From positions 1,121,001 through 1,185,000 of the forward strand of contig NC_045142.1 of NCBI RefSeq assembly GCF_008831285.2: a DNA stretch of 64,000 nt. The letters are read 5' to 3'. Position numbers and translations under genes: made by a program. This DNA comes from Nymphaea colorata (Eukaryota; Streptophyta; Magnoliopsida; Nymphaeales; Nymphaeaceae). Numbering within the stretch: the first letter of the stretch is position 1; every line of letters starts with the position of its first letter. Shown here piece after piece: positions 36,290-49,500 of this stretch. The notes beneath the pieces are model-generated. The model had not been told where the DNA came from. It ran no database searches and saw only the letters and a program-made list of their open reading frames with translations.

Positions 36290-37700
36290 GCAAGGAAGGT
36301 CTTGGGAAACTTTTAAACAAGAAAGAGTCATTTTAGCAAAAAATCTCGAATAAAGTGGCTAAAAGGTGGAGACTCCAACACTAAATTCTTCCATGAATCA
36401 GTGAAAAGTAGAAGAAGGAGAAATCGGATAGCTATGGTTGCCATCAATGATCAGAAAATAGACAATGAGAAAGACATTTTCACGCATTACTGTCAAGACT
36501 TCCTGCAGAAAGAAAGTGAAACAGGAATTCTAAATCCAGACATGATCAACAGCACCGTAGTAAGTGTGGACCAAAATGAGAGTCTCATGTCACCCATATG
36601 GGATGAAGAGATCAAGTGGGCAGTCTTAGAAGCAGACAAAGATTCAGCACCTGGGCTAGATGGATTTCCAAATAAGTTTTTCCAAGACAACTGGCTGATT
36701 CTCATATGACCTCTCCGTCTTCATTCGAGATTTCTTTGCTAAAGGTAAACTAATCAGCAAAGCTAATAGAACACGTTTAGCTTTGATTCCGAAAATTTCA
36801 GGTGAAGCTGCTATTCAAAATTTCAGACCCAGATCTCTTTGCAGTAGCATCACCAAGTTCCGGAGTGATATCGTGGTAAAAAGAATGAGATCTATACTTT
36901 GCGGATCATTGCTAGTAACCAAAGCGCGTTCCTTCTTCGGCGTTGCTTCCAAGAGTGCATCTTTTTAGGCCAGGTTCACTCCATAGCTACCAAGAAAAGC
37001 AAGTCTCTATGCCTTGAAATTGATTTGAGCAAAGTATATGAGAGAGTCTCTTGGGCATTCTTGGAGAACTTGTTGAGACAGTTGGGGTCTGAGGAAGGTT
37101 AGATTCAAAGGATTATGATCCTTGAGTCTTAAGTATCTATGGCAGTCATATTATGATCCTCTCTCACCTTATTTGCTTCTTATAGTTGCAGAGATGTTTG
37201 GTAGAAGTCTCAAAGAAGCCATAAGCTCGAGCAGGATTAAGCTTCTGTGTTTTGGAATTCATGGAGAAGGCATAGACTCCTTTCTTTATGCCGATGACTT
37301 AATGTTGTTCATTGGCTATAATCAAAGAACAATGGTCAACACCAAAAGGCTAATTGAAGCTATTGAGGAGTGATAAAGTACGTTTTGTCTACCATCCCAC
37401 AGTATTGGAGTATAGTCTTCCGCCTCCCATCCAAATTCATGTTTAAAGTTGATAGTTTATGTGTTTATTTCCTACAGGGCAACGACAGGATCATGCGCAG
37501 AGCACACATACTCAAATGGGCAATTTTCGTTTGTCATGCTATTAATTCTAACAATATATGGGCCAACTATATCAAGGAGAAATACATAAGAAAACATAGT
37601 ATGTGGAGTAATTCTACTTTCTCCAAGTGTTCTCATGTAAGGAAATCAATCTGGACAGCATGGAAAACCATAAGGAATGAGATTCTTGGCAAGTGAATAA
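36290..37700 (+). mobile_element. L1-type LINE relic, reverse transcriptase fragments
   Basis: Broken plus-strand frames carry plant LINE reverse-transcriptase signatures in order: KSRIKWLKGGDSNTKFFHES near 36342-36401, DSAPGLDGFPNKFFQDNW near 36640-36700, LIPKISGEAAIQNFRPRSL near 36780-36840, LSKVYERVSWAFLENLL near 37025-37075, the catalytic FLYADDLMLF near 37280-37310, and STIPQYWSIVFRLPS near 37386-37430. The last block belongs to the connection region. Frameshifts, stops and deletions separate them, so it is dead. No endonuclease domain, tail or target duplication was found. Confidence 0.88.
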
Positions 37701-38831
37701 TGGGAAATCTGCTAAAGCCTGGTATGACGGATGAATGGGTGCCTATCTCTCCCCAGGTTTTATCCGGAACTACACCAATGTTGGGATTCAGCCACTTTAA
37801 ACAAGTTTTTGTTTAAAGTTGCAAAAGGTTAGAAATTAGAAAGGAATCCGCCGGGTCGAATTAGATATCTCTACTGCACTATTTGGGTATTGCTTAATTT
37901 GACTCAAATCAGATTTGGATTTGAATACAAAAAAAAGAAAAGGATGCCATTTAATTATGCTTGGCAACTTCAACTAAATACAAAAGACCAGCTTAACAAA
38001 ACTTTTTGAACTTACATTTTTTATTGTGACACTAAAAGTTAGCACCTTCTTGTGAATGTTTTATCTTTTCATGTTACGTACGGTGAATCACTATGTGAAC
38101 ATGTTATAAATATATATATCCATGTACCAAAGCTAGTATACAGTACATGAGAATGCTATTTTTATCGAAGCAAAACGCCTCAAGAAATCTTTTTTGGATG
38201 GTATGCTTCTACAAATATGTGATCATTTTTTGCAGTTTAACATTTCTAATTACGTATTTGTCGCGTAATCGTTAAATTCATGTATTGATGGCCAGCGTTA
38301 AATTGCGAACCCATCGGCTTGTAAGAATGAACATGTGGAAAAAAAAGATCGACGACTTCTTGTTGGAGAGATTTTCTTTAAATAGTTTAAGCAATGAGAC
38401 AAACCATTTTTCACGTAACTGAATCCGAAGAACCCTCCCTTTGTGTCCCAAAACTCCAGGTCTCTGTCAGGCTCCATGCAGATTGCTGCTCCAATTCTGA
38501 AAGAAAAAGCAAGAAAAGCAACAAATCCTTTTGTTGTTCCTTTGATCTGTAACTCACTATTATGGAAAGAACAAACGCCAGCAGTGGAAGTTTCAGAAAC
38601 CTACCCTTTTAATCTTATCTTCTTCGCGAACGTCTTTCTTATGTAATAAGCTCTACTTCGTGCAAGCTTCTGCTCCAAGTTGAATTACTTGGAATTCATC
38701 ATCAGAAATCTATGCAGGAAATGGGTATGTTCATGTTTGTCTATTAGTCATTCTATGGATCAGAGGAGGAGGATTCTGATAAGCAATCCATAAAAATCAG
38801 CACCTGGCCACAAGGATTAACAAGGAGGATC
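37701..38831. other. Spacer and leader of the GT47 gene, two upstream ORFs
   Basis: 37.7-38.4 kb is AT-rich and unassigned. Closer to the GT47 ATG, two short ORFs precede it in the likely leader: 38712-38747 (11 codons, MQEMGMFMFVY) and 38755-38793 (12 codons, [12 protein letters not shown]). Whether they lie in the mature leader depends on the transcription start, which I cannot place. Confidence 0.45.
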
Positions 38832-40442
38832 ATGGAGATATTAACTGGTATGCCTCTAAAAAGACTCTGGTTGTTAATATTGGTAGTACCTCTCTTATGG
38901 TTATGCTTCATCTTTTTCAATCTGCATTCGACATCCATAGATGAAAACATCAAACTGATATCAGTTGCAGACACGGCAGAATACAGATATCCAAATGTTA
39001 CAGAAAACACAGAGACAAATGTTACAGATCACATAGATCAGATAGTTGCAGAACACAGTGACCCAACAGACAAGTTTCCATTCATGAAGGCATTGAGAAG
39101 CAGGGAGAACCATAGTGATCCTTGTGGGGGGAAATATATTTTTTTGCATACACTACCAAGAAGGTTTAACGCAGACATGCTGAAGGACTGCAAGAACCTT
39201 AACCAATGGGTTGATATGTGTAAGTTCAGTTTGAATTATGGTTTAGGCCTTCCACTGAAGAACAAGGAGAATGTTTTCACGAAAAAAGGTTGGTTTGCTA
39301 CAGACCAATTTGCACTGGATTTGATCTTCAATAATAGGATGAGACACTACGAATGCTTAACAAGTGATCCAGCCATGGCAGCCGCGTTTTTTGTTCCTTT
39401 CTATGCTGGGATAGATGTGGGACGATACCTTTGGGGGCCCTATAACATTTCTGTGAGGGATGCTGCTTCTCTTGAGCTTGTCACGTGGTTGGTGAGAAGG
39501 CCTGAATGGAAAATCATGCGAGGCAAGGATCATTTTCTTGTAGGAGGAAGAATTACCTGGGATTTCCGAAGAAGAACAGATTCGGAATCCGACTGGGGAA
39601 ACAAGCTCCTGGTCCTGCCTGAACTCAAGAACATATCTATGTTGGTTATAGAATCTAGTCCATGGCATGCAAATGACTTTGCTGTGCCTTACCCTACATA
39701 CTTCCATCCTGCAAAGGATAAAGAAGTAATTGATTGGCAGAAGAGAGTGAGGAGATTTAACAGGCCTTGGCTTTTCTCGTTTGTCGGTGCCCCACGTCCT
39801 CAACAAGTTGACTCAATCCGTGGGCAGATAATTGATCAGTGCAGGAGATCTTCTCGATGCAGATTGTTAGAATGTGGCACTGGGAAGAACAGTTGTTATT
39901 CTCCCAGCAACGTTATGAGGGTATTTCAGGGTTCGGTTTTCTGTCTCCAACCTCAGGGTGATTCATTCACTAGAAGATCTGCTTTTGATTCAATCCTTGC
40001 CGGCTGTGTGCCTGTTTTCTTTCATCCTGCATCTGCATATACACAGTACATATGGCATTTGCCACGGAATTACTCCAAGTACTCGGTCTTCATATCCGAG
40101 GATGACATCAGAGAAGGGAACACTCTGATAGAGCAAAGGTTACTTAAACTATCACAGGATCAGATCAGCAAGATGAGAGAAGAGGTGATCAAACTTATTC
40201 CAAAGTTGGTCTATGCTGACCCACGATCTAAACTAACAAAGATCAGAGATGCTTTTGACATATCAGTCGAAGCAGTGATTGACCGGGTGGCAAAGTTGAG
40301 GATGAACATAGTTAATGGCGTTCATGAGAATGAGCCTGATGAAAGTTACAGTTGGAAGTATCCTCTACTAGAGCCAGGGGCAGACACAGTAGTGGGGGAG
40401 TATGAATGGGATCATTTCTTCTATAAACAGAAGGAAGGATAA
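38832..40442 (+). CDS. GT47 exostosin-family glycosyltransferase, MUR3-like clade
   Basis: Single-exon gene, 536 aa, as is usual for this plant clade. It is a type II Golgi membrane protein: a short cytosolic end ([11 protein letters not shown]), one signal anchor at about residues 11-32 ([18 protein letters not shown]), a stem with N-glycosylation sites, then the exostosin domain from about residue 95. Family blocks visible are [89 protein letters not shown] and [12 protein letters not shown]. The clade includes MUR3 and related enzymes that add galactose to xyloglucan side chains; which sugar and acceptor this one uses cannot be read from the sequence. ATG 38832 is the first start in frame that includes the anchor. 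The dead LINE lies 1.1 kb upstream. Confidence 0.94.
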   Translation: MEILTGMPLKRLWLLILVVPLLWLCFIFFNLHSTSIDENIKLISVADTAEYRYPNVTENTETNVTDHIDQIVAEHSDPTDKFPFMKALRSRENHSDPCGGKYIFLHTLPRRFNADMLKDCKNLNQWVDMCKFSLNYGLGLPLKNKENVFTKKGWFATDQFALDLIFNNRMRHYECLTSDPAMAAAFFVPFYAGIDVGRYLWGPYNISVRDAASLELVTWLVRRPEWKIMRGKDHFLVGGRITWDFRRRTDSESDWGNKLLVLPELKNISMLVIESSPWHANDFAVPYPTYFHPAKDKEVIDWQKRVRRFNRPWLFSFVGAPRPQQVDSIRGQIIDQCRRSSRCRLLECGTGKNSCYSPSNVMRVFQGSVFCLQPQGDSFTRRSAFDSILAGCVPVFFHPASAYTQYIWHLPRNYSKYSVFISEDDIREGNTLIEQRLLKLSQDQISKMREEVIKLIPKLVYADPRSKLTKIRDAFDISVEAVIDRVAKLRMNIVNGVHENEPDESYSWKYPLLEPGADTVVGEYEWDHFFYKQKEG

Positions 40443-41946
40443 TAGAAGCCCGTGAACAGTTTTGTACGTTATCAAAGAAATCCTTATACATTCATTGGTT
40501 TTATTTTTCTTTGACTTTTCCAATGTACATAATCAATTGACATTGATTTCAAATACTTTAGACACAGGAATTGAGAAGTTCACTTCACGAGCCCTTGTAA
40601 GCAAAACCTGCATGGGCAGAAAGATGAATGCCAATTGCCAACAACGCACAGTGGCGCATGCTGCCGAAAATACGGGTTTGCAAGCACTTTACATTAGTTT
40701 ATCCATTACTCACGCATGTAAGTGCTCCCCTTGTAAGCAGAACATGCATGACCAGAAAGATGAACTACAAAGAATAATATGGCACATATTACGAAAATAA
40801 TATGGTTGCAAGTAGAAAGCAACCCCTGAATCAAGCGGCTTGAGGAAATTTTCAGACTTGGGGGCTTAATTTTCCTATAATTCCAAAAAACGTGTTTTGT
40901 GATTCTCCTAACAAGAACTGCAGTTTTCTTAAAGCTGCAGCTTTTTTTTCCAATATTACCTTGGATTGCATAATTACGTTCCTACCAATTAGCTTACCAT
41001 TTTTTTTTCCAAAATAGCAAATGAGCGTCAGCTACAATCTCCAAACACAGAGCTACTAACCGCATGGTTTCACAGCGTTGAGCAAGCGATCTATTCTCTT
41101 ATAAAAGAAAATACGAAGACCTAGAAACAAACAAGTGAATGCTGAATACTTTTCATCTTTTAATGTAAAGCCCGGTGACCAAGTAACAAGGCGGGTGCAA
41201 CGCCACAAGGTGGAATTATTTGCGTTTCTTGACAGCGAACGCATACCAAACTGAGATTTGACATGAATGTCGTTACCAGCAGCTGCCCGGTTGATTCGGC
41301 GCATAACAAAATCTTCAACTCGGGTATCCTTCCTCTTCACAGTTACTGTAAGATACTGCTAACAGGAAGAACGCAGAGTTTTCTAGAACAAAACGGTAGT
41401 AAAAAGCAATATATAAAACAAAGAGTGGCTCCATGAGAACTGCATTTGTGCAATACAGAGACATTTTCGCCAGAGTTCTAACAAGCAAAATATATTGGTT
41501 GCATCCACTAAATATGCAAAGGTTCAAATTCAATAAGATATAGCGACGCTTGTATCTTTTTGGATGCAGCACGCCGAAGCTTGCATAATACTTCCAGCCA
41601 GGAGACGAACCAGATTGAGCTCTTCCTTCAGCTTCTCCACATCTCTCAACTGACAAGGCTTCTCATAGTTCTGGACCTCTGGTACAGCCAAGAGGCTTGG
41701 GACTGGAAGGAGAGAGAGAGCCCCACCACTTTATGAGATTGCCCCTCAAAATGAGCGTATGGTGGGGAGCCATACCTGTAGAATATCCTCAATAGACTCC
41801 ATGATTAAGTATTTACTATGAACTGAAGGAAAAAGCAATCGGTCGCCTGGTTAACACCCTTCAAGCGCAGGAATGTTTTCAATACAAGTCTTGAGGATTT
41901 CACACTGGTGGGGCCTTATTCTTTGCAACTGGAAATTAACTTATGC
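40443..41946. other. Convergent 3' space between the GT47 and IWS1 genes
   Basis: The two genes converge here. It contains an imperfect short direct repeat (CCCTTGTAAGCA near 40592 and 40729) and, on the minus strand, open segments just beyond the IWS1 stop: 41817-41791 (MESIEDILQ followed by GTATGG) and about 41700-41530 (contains LRDVEKLKEELNLVRLLAGS). I recognise no family. They may be an unannotated small gene, an alternative 3' end of IWS1, or chance. Confidence 0.3.
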
Positions 41947-44900
41947 CTAGAAGAACTTGACAAGCCCACGACCCTCCACACTGACCTTCTGCGCCTGCAG
42001 CTGCTTCCTTTTCGGGGCTTTCAGGTGTTGCAGCTTCTTGTTCATCTGAACCCAAAAACAAGAAATGAGACGTTTCGACACAAATAAAAGGATTGAAAAT
42101 CTACTTATTTCTTCGGTAGATTGTGTATGCATTTAAAGAGCCACAGATCAAGCAGTCAATAAACTGAACACAATCTTGCTTCAAGTAAGAGAACAATGTT
42201 AGAGTCCAACTCTATAGATAGAATAAGTCGTGAATGACAGTATCAAAAGCCAGGAGAAAATTAAAGGTTCGCTATTTGCTCGACTAACAAGTGTGACCAC
42301 CACAAACATGCCAGGGTACAGCAATACTATTCTGTCCCAGCCTATTCATAATTCGTTCAGCCCATACACCTTGCACATGGATACGGGTATCCTCATTCCA
42401 TCCATATAACAGAGAAATAAAACCATTAGAAAAATCACACTGGAGTAACAAAAATCACAAGCACAAAAATGAACCAACAACACAAGAAACCAGAGGGAGA
42501 CCAGACCCTAGAACATGGTTCCGAAACTATCCATGGAGGCCACCAAGTGATAATGTCTCTCAAAATGCACATAAATTAAGCTTGTGTCATACACACACAA
42601 GAATGGAGATGCAACAGCTTGGAGGGCTGCACGACCAATAATTTGATAACCATCACAGTCAAGAATTACAAAAAACAAAAAAATCCTTATGCCCTCATGT
42701 GCACACCTTTGACTAAATTATCATGGATTGACAAAAGAGCAAATGCAAATGGCAAAAAATTCAACAAGGAAAGAAAAAACAAACAATTACCTTCATCCGC
42801 CGCTCATCTTGTTTCAACTGTCTAGCACGTGCCCTCACCTCCTCTGGGTCTATCTTGGATTGGGGCCGAACCACAAAATCCAAAGGTAAGGCTTCTGGCC
42901 TAGAAGCATGCAACCTGGGAGCTGACTGGCTAGATTTTGGTTCCCTAAATGATGAGAAAATTGAAAATTCAGCAACAGAATAAGAGTATATTACACCAAT
43001 ATCATAACTATAAATAGATTCATAAATTCTTACTGTGAAAAATCAGCTATATCAAGATCGTCATCTCGAGATTGAAGGCCTGCAACCTTAGCAATTGGCC
43101 TGTTTAATGCAAAAGAGTTTATGAGAAAACATCAACTAGGAAACCAAGAGAAATGAAAAAGACATGTTCTCAAATGTACTTTTTTACAGGTGGCCTGCGG
43201 TAGGGAGCTCTCTCATCATCATAGTGCTTCATGTCCTCGAAACGAGTGCTCTTTTGGAATATGGGCCGGCTCTGCACAAAATCAAATTTGATATCAGATC
43301 AGCTTTTTTCTCAACAGCAAAAATTGACGTAGCTTATCGACAATAAAAAAAAAAAGCAAAATATTTGAAATTTAAGGAAACATCATACATGAAAAAATGG
43401 ATAACCAATGCTTCCACTACAGGGAAATATAGAAAGGGAAGGAGAACCTTCCAACTTTCCATGGGATGCATGCAACATACCCATTGATCAACTAAATCAC
43501 GAGCAAGTTTTCTGTTGGAAGTCGTCTCCTCATCAGACCTTGACAAGAACATGATCACCTGCACAAAAAATATAAGGTGACTTCAATGTTTTCTCTAGAG
43601 ATAAGCAATAGATGAAAATCGTGCAACATCTCAGAGCAGGAGAGTTAGAGAACCTTGCCCAAGCCACTCCTTTTGAGTTGTTCCTTCCTATCATACTGCT
43701 CAACATCAATGGGTAACTGAACACAAAACACAAGATACAACATAGGGTCATCACCTGACGCAAAAAGAATAAAGTGCACCAAACGGAGAGTGCAGAAAAT
43801 GAAGGATTCTAGTAGACCAAAATTGCAGACTTCCACATCATTAAGTAGAAGATCATAAAACTTACATCAGTCAAGACTTTCAATATAGCAGTTCGAACAT
43901 TTATGTTTGGCAAGCACCCATCGGGAAGAGGTTCAAGCCAATTCTTCAAAACAGACAGTACTCCACGATCTAAAAACTCTTGTTGCAGTTGTCTCCTACA
44001 TATTTTTGAAATACCAGGTCAGAAATTGTATCAATCAAGCTATAACTTTGAAGAAACTTTTAATGGCAAATGCCTTTCAAATATTCTGTACTAATATTAG
44101 AAATCCTTCATACTTTGAGAGAACATCAGTTAACATTGGCAACATCTTCAATTTATTTATAGCTGGTTTGGCCTGTCTGTTTAACTCTGCATCCTCCTCA
44201 GCTGCGACTTCAAGTCTTGCCATAAACTGCTCCACAAGCATCGCAGTTTCCTCAGCAGTTCTTTCTTGTTTCTTGTTTTTCTTTTTGCCCATCTTGAACA
44301 GTCGTTTGATTTCATCGTCTTCCTCCCCTTCTTCTGCCTGAAAAATGCAACAGGACAGGGGAAGTATCAAATAGCTTCAGCTAGGTAAAAAAAATTCCAG
44401 ACAACCATAAAAGTTCCCCAATTTATATCCCACAAGACAGCAACTCTGTCCAAGGAACCAAGTCACATACATAGCTTCAGGCACAGGAGCATGTAGTCAT
44501 TTACAAAGAGCGTGGAGGACATGTGACCAACCTTGATAAGGCACGTGTTGCCCACCATCACATAGTACCAGAAAATCATGTCCATAAACAAAAAGACATC
44601 GCAAACAAAAAACTATGCAACTGACTGGAAAAGAATGAAATAAAACATGATATTTTGAACCAACTAAGAACAATATAACCAACCTGAGGAGCATCTCCAG
44701 CAGAGCCAGCATCATCATCACTTCCATAACGATCAGCAGGATCTACACCAGTATCATCAATGAATGCATCATCATCTTTGGTTCTTACACCCTCGTGGTC
44801 ATCCTATGCAAGTAATAGTAAGAAAAGAGGAACATTATTCTCTAATGAAAAACTTAAGGAATGCCACACATTAAAGGTCAGCATCTCGTCAAACGCCAGA

Positions 44901-46506
44901 CTTGGGAAGAATAAAAAGAAACAAGAAAGACAAGTATGAGTATCATCATCCTAAATGCATATAGCATAACAAAATCAAGAACGTGTATGCACAAACAAAC
45001 ATATAACGGAAATGTTCCTGTAGATTTAGTCTTTCAACTGTGTCCATATTTCTATTTGGCCTTCCGCAGTAGGCACATTGATGAATTTGAGTTTTCAAAG
45101 GAAAAACAGATATGAACAGATAAAGTCCGCTTCATAGAAATGCGCCAAAAACAAAAGGGATTGTTAAACACATTGTCACCAAACAACAACTGATTATGAT
45201 CTCTTTAAGAAGACATCACTTCATCGATAGGGAAATCCAGGAACATGCTGGGGTTAAACAGCTGGAAAAGCCTGTCCCGGTGGACTGTATTTACTGTCTA
45301 TATAGGATGAACTTCAAAAGAAGCAAAATGAGCAAAATACATGCACAGAAAAATCTAGAAATCGAGGAAGTTGGAACAGAAAAGTGCTTCGTGAAAGCCT
45401 TATTGACCAAAATCTAAACAAAACATCAACCACTCTGACATGAATTTGCGGAACTATTCGTAACCAAGACAGGCTCGCATCCGAAAATTGTTTTAAAACA
45501 TCTTCACATGTTCAGAAATTAACCGGGATTGAATACAAAGGGACGGGAAGCTATGAAAAACCAGTTGAGCTTAAATGCTGACTGTTCCCGCCAACTCTAA
45601 TGGAGTTTCAAGATCTAGGAAAACTATCGACCCTAATCATCGCAGAATTTTTGCCAAAAGAAATCCCGCGGTTTTTCAAAGAATGGCAGAATGCCAGTAT
45701 ATCTTACTTCTGAATCAGCTCCAGCTATGGACTCCCACATTTCTTTCACCATCTCCGAATCGCCTCCATGACTGTGGAAACCCCCAGAGGACCCACCTTT
45801 ACCGCCCGACCTCGTGCTCTTCCCGAATCTCTTCTCTGCCTTCAACTTCTTCTCCTTCCGCTGTTCACCCTCCTTCAATTTCTTCCTCTTCCGTGGCTCG
45901 CCGTCCACGTCGTCACTCCACCTTGATTTTCCCGAGTAGCCCTCGCCGTAATCCGGCGAGGGTGCCTCGTCATCAAAACCGACGGAACTCTGAGCAGTGC
46001 TTTTCTTAATAAGCCTTTTCCTGGGCTTCGCCTTGGGAGCATCCTCCTCCCCGCCGGAATCAAGAACGGGTGTTGGCGATCGTTCCTGCCGCCAATCCTC
46101 TTCAGGCTCCAGCGATTCCTCCCGATCGGAAGGCATGTCAGGATCCATCAGAGGCTCTCCATCTTCATCACGATACCTAAATTTTCCAATGAAACAAAAC
46201 ATAAGCAAGAAACCAAACCCCATTCTCCAAGTAAATTGCCACGATCCGCCCCATCGACAAACAAAAGATCCCCCCCATTAATCCCCGAACGGGAAAGACC
46301 AAACCCTAAGAAACAGTAGAGGAGAAAAGCAAAAACAAAAACAACGAGAATTCCCATCGCTCGACAGCGAAAACACCCAAACCAGAGAAGGGCATCGAGT
46401 AGAAATGATCAGAGAAAACCGTAAACCCCTAATTCCATCGCACGTAAAATAAAAAGCTGAAAACCACCAAGAATGGAAATACTCACGGATCATCCTCGTA
46501 ACCCAT
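41947..46506 (-). CDS. IWS1: IWS1, Spt6-interacting transcription elongation factor
   Basis: Eleven exons (minus): 46506-46487, 46176-45708, 44803-44684, 44337-44114, 43995-43866, 43716-43654, 43558-43481, 43271-43180, 43099-43034, 42944-42791, 42045-41947; 1515 nt, 504 aa, matching the length I recall for the Arabidopsis protein. The N-terminal half is acidic and Ser/Lys-rich (MGYEDDPYRDEDGEPLMDPD, RKRKKLKEGEQRKEKKLKAE), as in other IWS1 proteins. Residues about 205-370 form the helical TFIIS N-terminal-type domain: AEEGEEDDEIKRLFKMGKKK, NKLKMLPMLTDVLSK, GVLSVLKNWLEPLPDGCLP, NINVRTAILKVLTDLPI, RSGLGKVIMFLSRS and NRKLARDLVDQW. The C-terminus is basic (KRKQLQAQKVSVEGRGLVKF). IWS1 binds Spt6 and RNA polymerase II during elongation and, in Arabidopsis, assists brassinosteroid-regulated transcription. 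Exon 1 codes only six full residues. Confidence 0.95.
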
Positions 46507-49500
46507 CGCTGCACGAGACGATCTGTTCTTCGCAAGAAATCGACACCCCACAAAGTTATACTTCTTCCCGCCTCACCCGATATGGAGATAGAGAGACAAG
46601 GGAAGGGAGGAAAGGAAGGACAGGGTTTTCCTCTTTCCTGGATTCCCCGAGATAGAGAAAAAGAAACAGAGAGGAAAGGAAGAAGACGAGAGAGAAGAGG
46701 GAGGAAGCCGGAGGGAAAGAACGGAGACCTCGGCCCCGCTTCTGTCGTGTTCGTATCCCCACCAGCCCCTCTAGTACTAGCAACCCGCAGCAGCAGGAGG
46801 CGGTCGCCGATAGATTCTCCACGACGCTCTCTTCGGTGAAAATAACTTGCTATTTATCGTCCCCTGGCCGCCGGCGGCGGTTAGCGTCCTTGACTCCCTT
46901 CGGTCCTCGCCGTGACTTCCGCGTTAAAAACCTACTACGTTCTAATACGCAGCCTGCAGCCAAATAACGAGAGAGATGGAATCCAGCATCAACAGTATCC
47001 TCACATCAGAAGGTCGCCCGAGTCAAAAGTAAGTCTGAAGTTCAATAAATTAGTCAAATTGTATCTAATTTTAGCGTGTTTGAGCATTAGATAAAGGAGA
47101 TAGAGAGAGATATTGTGATCTAGGTAAGATTGTTCACCACCAATTTTAGGCATGTCTTCTTGAAGAAAAAGAAAATGATAGAAGATGCATGTGACTTTTT
47201 GTTCTTGTTCCACTTAAACTCTACAGAAATAACTCTTGTAGATACATTGTGCTGATTTTGTATCCAATGAGATAGTTTTGCTAAATACGGGTGTGTTTGG
47301 TAGCCTTAAATCAGATGTGAAATCCCTTTTATCTGGAACCGTTTGAGTGAACATGCAAGGGTTTCACTCTAGGAAAAAAAAAATCAGATCCCACGAATCC
47401 CATGTATGGCCAAAACTTCAGATTTTTATGTTCTTTTTGGTCGGGTCCCGAGTGATCTTATATTACTTTTGATCTCATAAATAAATGTTCCCTCAATAGA
47501 CAGGCTGCCAAATGGCAACTGTGATGAAGATGATGCCTTCAAAAATCTACAAGTAATGATGCGTTGTTGGTAAAGATGTCAATAAATCTGATTTAGATTT
47601 AATGTTTGACCCAACTTTATAAAGAAAAAAAAGAAACGAAAAAAAGTTTCACATCCGGTTAAGAATTTGAATGAGAAAATGGCATCACATCGGATTCAGA
47701 TTTAAGTAGATATTGAGTGGAATAATCAGATTTGGATTGGATATAATTTTAAATAAATATTATGTGTTACATGGCTTGAATTATAGGAGTGTCAAATCTG
47801 AGGCTGATTTGAAATCCCTTTTACATGGAACATGATTTAAAAAAAAAAAAATCATTTGTCCTATATAAAAATTTTAGAAAATAATATATTAACCAGATTA
47901 AAATTCAGAAATTTTTTTTTTTTAAAAAAAATGGCTCTGCTTTAGGAGTTTGAAATAAAAGAGCAACAACATTTGACCACGCCACCCTCCAAACCCAGAC
48001 CCAAATCCGACCACAAGTTAGCTCGGGTGGGTGGGCTCGGGTCCGCCCAAAAAATTCGATGCTTCCACCTGCACCACCACATGATGGGGCGGGCGATTTT
48101 TTCTCGGTCATGCATGTGATGGCGACGCACCATGTCATCCGCGCCAGAAGATCGGCTCATCGTAGACACGACCAATGATTTATGATGATGATGGCGGGGA
48201 TTTGTTAGTTGGTATGGTGATGCATGATGTGCCATGATAACCATGCTGATGGATGGTGAGTCGCTGGCATACGTGGAAGAAGCGAAGCGTGTTGATCTTT
48301 GATGCGTGAATGCGTAAGCAGGAGGAAGCGTCCGGAACACGTTGGAGGCGCAAAATCCAAAGATATTAAAATTAGAGATAACATGACGAAATTATTTTTT
48401 AAATTAATCATTGCAAGTATATTGGAAAACATTGTTTTTTTTTTTTTCATATACCAACGCCTACTAAAAAAACGTACATATTGACAATAAAAATGAATGT
48501 TTGCATTTTTTTTTTTTTGAAGAAAAGCATTTTCATGGGTAAAAGTAATTTATTAGATCCTGAAACTTTTGAATCTTGAAATTCTTATAAAATCAAACCG
48601 TTTGTTATAGTTTTTTTCTTTCTACTGGTGTGAAAAAGTAAAGTGAGAGATCTAAGCATAATTTTTTAATGCAAACTACATGGTAACATTTCATCCTCAT
48701 ATATTATTGTAAGAAACTCCATTGCTGGACATTCGTTTTAGTCAAGATTCGATTCCTTACAGATATACATTTTCATGAAAATGCAGCAGTTTGACCATAT
48801 AATGAGGATAAGGATAAAGATGAAGCCACAGATGAGTTGGAGGCAGATCGGATTGAATGGGTCAATGGGGCTGCCCAAATTATAATGTTATCATATTATA
48901 AAAATTTGGGGACATTTCTTTACATAAGATCCCCCAGATTTAAAGTGAATCATGATAGGCATTTCAAATTTTCGATATTTTGTAGATCTAAAATCCAATG
49001 TTCATTTCATTTTTAATGTCTATTCAGAGGAAACCATCAGTATAAAACCCTAAAAGCTTTTGATCTAGAGTTTACGTTTTGGGATCTTAAATTTGAAGTT
49101 GCATAAAAAAAAGTGTATTTTAAGAGATTTTCTAGTATGCTATATGTTAAAAACCAATCAAAAGGAGAAATATATAGATTTAAGATACCCGTGGATCTCT
49201 CCGACATGCAATGAAACAAACATTACTTAAATGACTGTTTGGCAACAATAACACATTATTACTGACCCGCAAAAATAATAGTAATAAAGTAAATTTATGA
49301 AATACTTGTTACAATATATATATGTGGATCTGCATATTATTTAAGGTAGGTTCATAAACTAGTAACAAAATGTTATTTTGCTGTTAAACAGCTCCCAAAG
49401 GTATACTTACACATTCAAGGTTCTGGGTGGTGGATGTATATTGTAAGCTTCAAACTCTGTAACTATCAAACATACCCAAATTATTTATAATTTTTGAAAG

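Noticed and set aside
45575-46281. Plus-strand ORFs opposite IWS1 exon 2
   Set aside because: They overlap a well-supported IWS1 exon; their Ser/Pro/Arg-rich composition is the expected antisense of the charged IWS1 N-terminus.
47905-48450. Overlapping minus-strand ORFs (77-132 aa)
   Set aside because: No conserved motif, His/Ser-rich low complexity, no splice support; probably chance in a locally GC-richer spacer.
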